Both the position numbers and the translations under genes were made by a program. Below the pieces are notes generated by a model that was not told where the DNA came from, did no database searches, and saw nothing but the letters and a program-made list of their open reading frames with translations. From an uncultured Eubacteriales bacterium (lineage in GTDB: Bacteria > Bacillota > Clostridia > Christensenellales > Aristaeellaceae), in contig CACYTF010000015.1 of the NCBI GenBank assembly GCA_902777335.1, forward strand, positions 1-64,000: DNA of 64,000 nt, read 5' to 3'. Of the stretch, positions 58,056-64,000 are shown piece by piece (positions within the stretch are counted from its first letter, which is position 1; every line of letters starts with the position of its first letter).

Positions 58056-60413
58056 ATGAAACGACTTCTTGCGGTGGCATTGGCGCTCATGCTGGCATTG
58101 GGTGCGGCGATCGGGGCCGGGGCCGATGTGCGCGCGCACGGGGCCGCGGGGGCGGACTTCGAGGGCGAGGGCTTCGAAACGCCCGAGGAAGCGGTGCTGG
58201 CCTATGTGGCGGCGATGGACCGCGCCGACCTGATGGGCATGATCTCCACCTTCGCGATCGAGACCTGGGCCAGGCAGGCCGACGCCTGGGCGCTGGTGGA
58301 GCGCACGCACGGCATGGACCCGACTTACGGCGCCAAGGCGCTTCCCGTCGGCGGCGATTACCTGCGCGACCTGCGGGTCACGTGGCGCTGCGGCGACCTG
58401 ATGAACAGCGTGGCCCGGCAGTATGTCTGGCATGCGTTCATGCGGGATGTGTACGAGCAGTCCGCAACGGGCAGCATCGTGTTTCAGGACGGCAGGTCCC
58501 TCGACGAATTCTATGCGCAGTGGACCTCCGCGCCGCTTGCAGACTGGGAGGGGCACGTGCAGTTCGTGGAATGGATCGACCCCGACGTGCTGACCGAGGG
58601 CAAGAGCTACTTCGCGCAGAACCTGCGCAACGCGGCCCTGATGAACGTGGCGCCGGCGGACAGCGACGACTTCGCGGACCTGGTCGCGCATCTGCGGCTG
58701 AACGGGCAGGACGCCCTGCTGTTCATGACCTGCGCCAGCTACGGCGGACGCTGGTACAACCTGAACCCGGGCAGCATGACCTCCAACATCATCGGGCTGG
58801 ACGCCAATTCCCGGGGTCTGCTGATCGTCGAAGACGACGTGGATTGGCGGTCTCTGTCCGCACTGCAGTACGCGGAACCGAACGAGGGCAAGGCCCTGCT
58901 CGAGGGCACCCTGCGCAGCCCCCTGCTGGGCACCCGATGGGCGCTGACAGCCATCGACGGCGACGCCGCGAACCCGGTGATACTGCCCGACCGCGCGGCG
59001 CTGGAGGCTTACGCGGGCGGCGAGGCGGCCTGGGGCCAGCTGGTGTTCAGCCGGGGCGCCTATGTGCTGCAGGTCCGCCGGAGCCCGGCGCGCACGCAGA
59101 AGCTGTTTGCCGATAGGGGCTGGTCCTGCGCGGCGGGGGTCTGGCAGGCGGACGGCGCTGTCGCACGCCTGTACCGGCGGGACGGCAGCGAGATCCCGGC
59201 CCGCTTTGACGGCGGCGGAATCGCACTGACCGACGAGGAAACGGGGCTGACCTACACCTTTGAGGCGGCGAACCCGGCCCCCGCGGCGCCCCAGGGCCAG
59301 GCCGCGGGGATCGACCGGCTGGAGGGCGACGGCTACGGCAGCCCGACGGACGCGGTACTGGCCTACATCGAGGCCTTCAACGCCGGCGACACGAAGGCGA
59401 TGCTGTCCACCTTCGCGATCGAGACCTGGGCGGAACGCGCCGACAGCAAATACCAGATCGAGCAAATCCAGGCGCTGCAGTTGTTCAACGCCGCGAAGGC
59501 GCTGCCGGCGGACAACGGCTATGCCCTGCAGGCCCGCGTCGCCGGGCGCTATGGCACGCTGACCAGCAGCCTCGTCAGCCAGTACATGGACTGCGGCGGG
59601 CCGGAGGAGTACGAATACGGCTATGCCCATAGCGTGTCGAGCGGCGAGGAGGAGGGCGCTTTCTGGCAGAGCTGGCTGGACGCGCCGGGCAGCCGCTGGG
59701 CGGGCAATGTGCAGTTCCTGGGCTGGCTGAACGCGGACAAGTTGATCGAGGGCAGGCTCTCCACGCTCCAGGGCGGGCTCTATCTGACCCGGACGGCGGA
59801 GGTCTGCGGCTGCGACGACGTGACGCCGGTGGTTGCCTGCCTGCGGCTGGACGGCCGGTACGCGGCGCTGATGCTGGACTGCGGCCAGTACGACGGCCGT
59901 TGGTACAACCTGGAGCCCGGCGGCGTCGTGGCCATGTATGCGGGCATGGAGAGCAGCAAGGCGGGCCTGGTGATTGTCGACGACGAGACGGCCGTCGCGA
60001 TGCTGTCGTTGGTCGAGCCCCTGCCCCAAACCGCGGCGGCGGACAACCTGAACAGCGGCCTGGCGGGCAGCCGGTGGGCGCTCACGAAGGTGTCCGGGGA
60101 CTCTCTGTCGGGCCGTGCGCCGGCGATCGCGGCCGATCCGCAGGCCATGCCGGAGGGCGACGCGCTGTGGGGCGAGTTGCGCTTCGGCAGCGTCGGCTGC
60201 GCGATACACCTGGTGCAGAGCGACGCCTTCCGCGACGCGCTGCCGCTGGTGGACAAGGGCTTCACCCGCATGCTCTTCGTCTGGCGGCCCGAGTCGGGCG
60301 GCGTGACCCTGAAGAACCAGGATAACGCGGACCTGTTCGCGCGCGTCGACGCAAACGCGCTGACATTCACCGACCCGAATACGAACGTGACGTATACGTT
60401 TGAGCGAAAGTAA
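58056..60413 (+). CDS. Large secreted protein with an internal duplication, function unknown
   Basis: 785 residues; the ribosome binding site is weak (GGCGGCGAAGATTG). A signal peptide (MKRLLAVALALMLALGAAIGAGA) precedes two related halves of about 370-390 residues: half 1 begins EGEGFETPEEAVLAYVAAM and half 2 EGDGYGSPTDAVLAYIEAF, both followed by the near-identical STFAIETWA(R/E)xAD block, GGRWYNLxPG and SRWALT-type blocks. The halves end in repeated LTYTFE / VTYTFE strands. I do not recognise the family and see no catalytic motif. It has its own promoter and is followed after 33 bp by the zinc-ribbon protein, so the two probably act together at the cell surface. Confidence 0.8.
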   Translation: MKRLLAVALALMLALGAAIGAGADVRAHGAAGADFEGEGFETPEEAVLAYVAAMDRADLMGMISTFAIETWARQADAWALVERTHGMDPTYGAKALPVGGDYLRDLRVTWRCGDLMNSVARQYVWHAFMRDVYEQSATGSIVFQDGRSLDEFYAQWTSAPLADWEGHVQFVEWIDPDVLTEGKSYFAQNLRNAALMNVAPADSDDFADLVAHLRLNGQDALLFMTCASYGGRWYNLNPGSMTSNIIGLDANSRGLLIVEDDVDWRSLSALQYAEPNEGKALLEGTLRSPLLGTRWALTAIDGDAANPVILPDRAALEAYAGGEAAWGQLVFSRGAYVLQVRRSPARTQKLFADRGWSCAAGVWQADGAVARLYRRDGSEIPARFDGGGIALTDEETGLTYTFEAANPAPAAPQGQAAGIDRLEGDGYGSPTDAVLAYIEAFNAGDTKAMLSTFAIETWAERADSKYQIEQIQALQLFNAAKALPADNGYALQARVAGRYGTLTSSLVSQYMDCGGPEEYEYGYAHSVSSGEEEGAFWQSWLDAPGSRWAGNVQFLGWLNADKLIEGRLSTLQGGLYLTRTAEVCGCDDVTPVVACLRLDGRYAALMLDCGQYDGRWYNLEPGGVVAMYAGMESSKAGLVIVDDETAVAMLSLVEPLPQTAAADNLNSGLAGSRWALTKVSGDSLSGRAPAIAADPQAMPEGDALWGELRFGSVGCAIHLVQSDAFRDALPLVDKGFTRMLFVWRPESGGVTLKNQDNADLFARVDANALTFTDPNTNVTYTFERK

Positions 60414-60446
60414 GGCGTGCAAACGAGACGAAGGAGGTCGAGTATC

Positions 60447-62183
60447 ATGATGAGAAGGCTGTTGGCGACGCTGTTGGCGGCGCTGCTGGCGCTGGGCGGC
60501 GCCGCGGCGCTGGCCGAGGACTGGACGTGCCCGGCCTGCGGCACGCAGAACACCGGCAACTTCTGCGTGGAGTGCGGCGCGGCAAAGCCCGCCAGGGACT
60601 GGACGTGCCCGGCCTGCGGCACGCAGAACACCGGCAACTTCTGCACGGAGTGCGGCGCGGCAAAGCCCGCCGGGGACTGGACGTGCCCGGCCTGCGGCAC
60701 GCAGAACACCGGCAACTTCTGCACGGAGTGCGGCGCGGCGAAGCCCGCGGAGGACTGGACGTGCCCGGCCTGCGGCACGCAGAACACCGGCAACTTCTGC
60801 GTGGAGTGCGGCGCGACAAAGCCGGCGGCCCCGATCGAGGAAAGCGGGTATGACGCGCTTCTGGACGCGGCGTTCGACGCGGGTAGCATCCGCTTCACCA
60901 GGGTCGCGGTGAAGCTGCCCGACCCGGCGACCTGCGCGCTGGCCGTGCCGGAGGAATTCTGGTCGGTTTTGAACATGAAACCGCTCTCCGAGGATGTGAC
61001 GCGCCTGATGCTGGCGGATGGTACATTTACGCCGGTGAGCATCTCGCCGGACGGAACCCGCGCCGCCGGAATGCTTCAGGTCGAGGATTTCGCGCTGCCC
61101 GTGGCCGTGTCGCCCAACCGCGTGGCCATACTCAGCCCCACGCAGCGGCGGGGCGCGGCGGACGCCTACGGCAGCCTGTCGAAGATCTACAAACGCGCGT
61201 TCCTTTCGGAGGCGGCCCAACCGATGAACATGGGCCAGGAGGGCATGATCTGGTCGCCCGACGGCAGGTATTTCTGCGCGCTGAACTGCCGCGAGCTCCT
61301 GGTGAACCTGCGCTTCGATGCGGGTGCCCCCATCATCGCGGATACCGAGACCGGCGAGATGTTCCTGCTGGACGCCTACCCGACCCAGATCCGGGACGGC
61401 GGCGCGATCCTCACGGGCCGCTTCTCGCAGGACGGGCGCGGCTTCTACGCGCTCTACTACGGCGCGGGCTACGACAGCCGCTGCATACTGCTGCGCTACG
61501 ACCTTCAGACCTGTGAAAAGGAGGTCTGCGGCCCGGGCATGGACAACAACGGCTATCCGTCGCTGGCCCAGCTGCGGGACGGCAGCCTGCTGACGATCCG
61601 CGACGAAGTGAAGCAGTCCCTTCCCCAGGGCCTGGCGAAGTTCGCGCCGGACGGCAATACGACCTTCCAGGATATGCCGGCCAACGCGAAGACCTGGTAC
61701 GCCTCGTACATCGATTATTCCCGGACATCCGGCTGGATGGCGATCCGGGGCCGGCTGCTGTCGGAGCTCTGGGGCTTCCAGCTGACGCGCCCGGACGAAA
61801 GCCTCAGCGCGGGCCTGGACGCCGTATGGGTCGTCTCCGCCGGGAACCGGACGCCGGGGTTCATCCGGATGGCGACGGTGAAAAAGCTGATCGACTCCGG
61901 CGACGCGCAGGGCTTCAGGGCCCTCGCCGACAAATGCCTGCCCGTCGGCGACGTCAGGCTGTCGCCGGACGGACGCTACGCGGCGGTGCTCACCGGAACG
62001 GCGCAGGCACCCTTCGTGCTGATCGTGCGACTGGAGGACATGGAGGCGCTGGTCGCCGAGGGCATCGACCTGGGCGCAGGCAATGTGATGACGGAAGGCG
62101 AGACCGGCGGCGTCTGGTGGAGCGAGTCGGGCCTGCTGGTGAAGGGGCAAAAGGGGATCACGCTGTGGGCGATCGAAGGCTAA
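60447..62183 (+). CDS. Secreted protein with four tandem zinc ribbons and a propeller-like C-terminal domain
   Basis: 578 residues; AAGGAGG 10 nt before two adjacent ATGs. A signal peptide (MMRRLLATLLAALLALGGAAALA) is followed at once by four nearly identical 26-residue zinc ribbons (DWTCPACGTQNTGNFC-x-ECG), then about 450 residues with recurring SPDGTRAA, SPDGRYF and SPDGRYAAV blades suggestive of a beta-propeller. Zinc ribbons of this type are normally cytoplasmic, so export is unusual. The DNA repeats are almost identical (78 bp), implying recent amplification or conversion. Operon partner of the duplicated protein upstream. Function unknown. Confidence 0.82.
   Translation: MMRRLLATLLAALLALGGAAALAEDWTCPACGTQNTGNFCVECGAAKPARDWTCPACGTQNTGNFCTECGAAKPAGDWTCPACGTQNTGNFCTECGAAKPAEDWTCPACGTQNTGNFCVECGATKPAAPIEESGYDALLDAAFDAGSIRFTRVAVKLPDPATCALAVPEEFWSVLNMKPLSEDVTRLMLADGTFTPVSISPDGTRAAGMLQVEDFALPVAVSPNRVAILSPTQRRGAADAYGSLSKIYKRAFLSEAAQPMNMGQEGMIWSPDGRYFCALNCRELLVNLRFDAGAPIIADTETGEMFLLDAYPTQIRDGGAILTGRFSQDGRGFYALYYGAGYDSRCILLRYDLQTCEKEVCGPGMDNNGYPSLAQLRDGSLLTIRDEVKQSLPQGLAKFAPDGNTTFQDMPANAKTWYASYIDYSRTSGWMAIRGRLLSELWGFQLTRPDESLSAGLDAVWVVSAGNRTPGFIRMATVKKLIDSGDAQGFRALADKCLPVGDVRLSPDGRYAAVLTGTAQAPFVLIVRLEDMEALVAEGIDLGAGNVMTEGETGGVWWSESGLLVKGQKGITLWAIEG
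60519..60830 (+). repeat. Four tandem 78-bp repeats encoding zinc ribbons
   Basis: Units begin at GACTGGACGTGCCC and differ at only a few positions (Val/Thr at one codon, Arg/Gly/Glu at the last). The count may vary between strains and is prone to assembly collapse. Confidence 0.9.
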
Positions 62184-62266
62184 AGCCCGCCGAAGGGCTG
62201 CGGCTGCCCTCCGGCGCGACGACCGTTATTTCTAATTTAAAGGATACATTTTTGTGTAAATTGCCC

Positions 62267-62295
62267 TTGCAATCGACCTAAAACTATGCTATAAT
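62267..62295 (+). promoter_or_regulatory. Promoter of the sugar ABC transporter genes
   Basis: TTGCAA (62267-62272), 17 bp, TATAAT (62290-62295), with a leader of about 100 nt before the permease start. I see no known riboswitch in the leader. Confidence 0.8.
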
Positions 62296-62396
62296 GCCAA
62301 TGTTGGCGTAGATTGTGTTTGTAATTTATGGCGCACACGCGGCTTTTGCCGCGTGGCGGACGGTTACAGACGATGAGAAAGGCGGGGGTTTCCGAA

Positions 62397-63386
62397 ATGG
62401 TCGGTTACGGTACGAAGAATAGAAAGGTCAGACAGCGCACGCTGGCGGATTCCGGCAAGCGCCAGGCGGCGTATCTTGCGATGGTTCTGCCGGGCATGCT
62501 GTTTTTGTTGGCGTTCTGCTATTTGCCGATGCCCGGCATCATACTGGCGTTCAAGAAGTATCAGATGACGGTGCCCACGGCGAATTCCCTCTTCAAGAAC
62601 ATCTTCCTGAACAGCCTGGTCTGCTCGGAGTGGAACGGCCTGAACAACTTTACCTACCTGCTGAAGGACGCCCCGATGCTGATTCGCAACACCGTGGGCT
62701 ACAACCTGCTGTTCATGGTGGTGGGCGTGGTGTTGCAGGTGGGCCTGGCGGTCGTCATCAACGAGATGCGCAACCGCAAGACCGCCAAGGTGTATCACAC
62801 CATCATGTTCATGCCCTACTTCGTCAGCTGGATCGTGGTCATGTACGCGCTGTACGCGATGATCGCGGCCAACGGCTTCTTCAACCAGATCAATGCCACG
62901 CTGGGCAAGGACGCGGTGAAGTTCTACAGCCAGAAGCAGTACTGGCCGTGGATCTTCCTGCTGGCCAACATCTGGAAGTACACCGGCCAGGGCTCCATCA
63001 TCTACCTGGCCACGCTGACCGGCTTTGACGAGCAGCTGTACGAGGCCGGCGCCATCGACGGCGCCAGCAAGTGGAAGCAGTTCAAGTACATCACGCTGCC
63101 CCAGCTGATGCCCGTCATCGTGATGCTGCAGATTCTGGCCGTCGGCCGAATCTTCAACGGCGATTTCGACATGTTCTACTCCCTGCCCAACGGCTCGGGC
63201 ACGCTGCGCCAGGTGACCAGCACCATCGACACCTACGTGTACGACATGCTGAAGAAGGGCAACCTGCGCAACTCCTTCGGCTACGCCGGTGCGGGCGCGT
63301 TCTTCCAGTCGGTGGTGGGCTTTGTGCTGATCCTCGTGACCAACGGCATCGTGCGCAAGAGCCATCCCGACATGGCGCTGTTCTGA
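62397..63386 (+). CDS. Carbohydrate ABC transporter permease (LplB-like)
   Basis: 329 residues from an ATG preceded by GGCGGGGG; earlier in-frame starts have no better site. Six membrane segments, N-terminal LPGMLFLLAFCYLPMPGIILAFKKY and the EAA-type loop EQLYEAGAIDGASKWKQFKYITLPQLMPV near residue 215 that contacts the ATPase. The LplB/YtcP branch typically carries oligosaccharides of complex polysaccharides. It pairs with the permease starting at 63406. Neither the binding protein nor the ATPase lies upstream; the binding protein is probably beyond the window. Confidence 0.93.
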   Translation: MVGYGTKNRKVRQRTLADSGKRQAAYLAMVLPGMLFLLAFCYLPMPGIILAFKKYQMTVPTANSLFKNIFLNSLVCSEWNGLNNFTYLLKDAPMLIRNTVGYNLLFMVVGVVLQVGLAVVINEMRNRKTAKVYHTIMFMPYFVSWIVVMYALYAMIAANGFFNQINATLGKDAVKFYSQKQYWPWIFLLANIWKYTGQGSIIYLATLTGFDEQLYEAGAIDGASKWKQFKYITLPQLMPVIVMLQILAVGRIFNGDFDMFYSLPNGSGTLRQVTSTIDTYVYDMLKKGNLRNSFGYAGAGAFFQSVVGFVLILVTNGIVRKSHPDMALF

Positions 63387-63405
63387 TGAAGGGAGGGTGC
63401 GAAAA

Positions 63406-64000
63406 TGACTGCTGTTGATGTCAAGAAGCTCAAGAAGGCCGAAATGGAATCCGCCCGCCACAGCGCGGCGCGCAACCAGATTTCCCGCGGCGCGAACCTG
63501 TTCTTCAATATAGTGCTGATCATCGCGTGCATACTGATCATCTTCCCGCTGTGGATCATCATCATCTCTTCGATCACAAGCGAATCGGCGCTGACCACCT
63601 ACGGCTACCGGCTGTGGCCGCTGGAGTTCTCCACCACGGCCTATACCTACCTGTTCCGCGACGGTTCGGCCATACTGACCGCCTACCGCAACACGCTGAT
63701 CGCCACCGTGTCCGGCACGGTGATCTCCGTGGTCACCGTGGGCCTGTACGCCTACGCGCTGAGCCGGCCCGATTTCAAGTACAAGAAGTTCTTCACGTTC
63801 TTCTCGTTCTTCACGATGCTGTTCGGCGGCGGCATGGTCAGCTACTACAACATGACCCGTTCCGTGCTGGCCCTGAAGGATACCGTGTGGGCGCTCTTCC
63901 TGCCCATGTCGTTCTCGGCCTACTGGGTCATCATCATGCGCACGTTCTACCAATCCTCGGTGCCGGAGGCCATCATTGAATCCGCCCGCATCGACGGCTG
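63406..64000 (+). CDS. Carbohydrate ABC transporter permease, second subunit (YtcP/LplC-like), cut by window end
   Basis: The first 198 codons are present; AGGGAGGG lies 7 nt before the ATG. An N-terminal charged stretch leads to the first helix (LFFNIVLIIACILIIFPLWIII) and the typical YRNTLIATVSGTVISVVTVGLYAYALSRPDFKYKKFF segment, with the start of the EAA loop (PEAIIESARIDG) at the window edge. It is the partner of the LplB-like permease 19 bp upstream, the two forming the membrane channel. Confidence 0.93.

Noticed and set aside
60519..60830. Tandem repeats as a CRISPR or mobile element
   Set aside because: The 78-bp period is a whole number of codons and each unit codes for one zinc ribbon, so this is a protein repeat.
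57969..62150. Minus-strand open frame of 1393 codons
   Set aside because: It is antisense to two clear secreted-protein genes; its composition (Arg, Ala, Gly, His, Gln rich) is that of a GC-rich shadow frame.
62296..62396. Riboswitch in the ABC transporter leader
   Set aside because: The leader is only about 100 nt and shows no conserved aptamer pattern or terminator hairpin.

Overview
The window is a GC-rich (estimated by eye at 60-65 %), densely coding bacterial chromosome segment. The content points to an anaerobic Bacillota of class Clostridia: a BofA-family sporulation protein, DnaD/DnaI-type replication initiation genes, two kinds of [FeFe] hydrogenase with their partner genes, an IscR-IscS-IscU operon, CD1247-like and DRTGG proteins, and strong AGGAGG-type ribosome binding sites with TTGACA-17-TATAAT promoters. 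The genus cannot be read from the sequence; a high-GC gut or rumen Clostridia lineage (Christensenellales-like) is only a guess.

Layout. 1-1.3 kb: C-terminal part of a cell-surface protein (PTEA repeats, FN3-like domain, two Ig-like domains), then a 620-bp gene-free stretch of repeats. 1.9-9.2 kb: esterase, MATE transporter and glycosyltransferase on the minus strand, then a family 3 glycosidase coupled to a second MATE transporter. 9.2-11.5 kb: acyl-CoA synthetase with an XRE-cupin regulator. 11.6-14.6 kb: copper operon csoR-copA with two CsoR-type operators; copA ends in a CopZ-like domain that keeps its own ribosome binding site. 14.7-16.7 kb: a lower-GC degraded island (frameshifted DUF4869-like gene, DUF1016 nuclease with a MITE in its 5' end, two small ORFs). 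16.7-25.1 kb: two minus-strand hydrogenase operons, one for a sensory-type hydrogenase with signalling proteins and one for an NADH-linked electron-bifurcating-type hydrogenase. 25.2-30.3 kb: NusG paralogue, secreted Cys-rich protein, truncated surface protein, CD1247-like protein, EF-P, M24 peptidase. 30.5-36.7 kb: iscR-iscS-iscU, an MNT-HEPN pair, membrane protein, long HflX, LysR. 36.7-44 kb: two tandem GGDEF proteins with LacI-like sensors, BofA, two membrane-anchored proteins. 44.2-52.8 kb: a long plus-strand run (DnaD, DnaI, ProX-type deacylase, BMP-like protein, phosphoesterase, YigZ, RluA, HAD, TrmL). 52.9-64 kb: sigma factor, second MNT-HEPN pair, tRNA-Pro, amino-acid permease, D,D-carboxypeptidase, two large secreted proteins (one with four extracellular-looking zinc ribbons) and the start of a sugar ABC transporter.

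The most striking non-gene signal is a family of 7-bp-period tandem repeats that begins at, or within a few bases of, stop codons at seven gene ends (1273, 27955, 36683, 41003, 49248, 52753, 52868), G-rich on the coding strand in each case. Other repeat classes are GGGACGGTTC-type perfect palindromes, two 130-160 bp MITE-like elements with internal hairpins, and a related palindrome translated inside a surface protein. Gene starts were chosen by ribosome binding sites, so several lie inside longer open frames.
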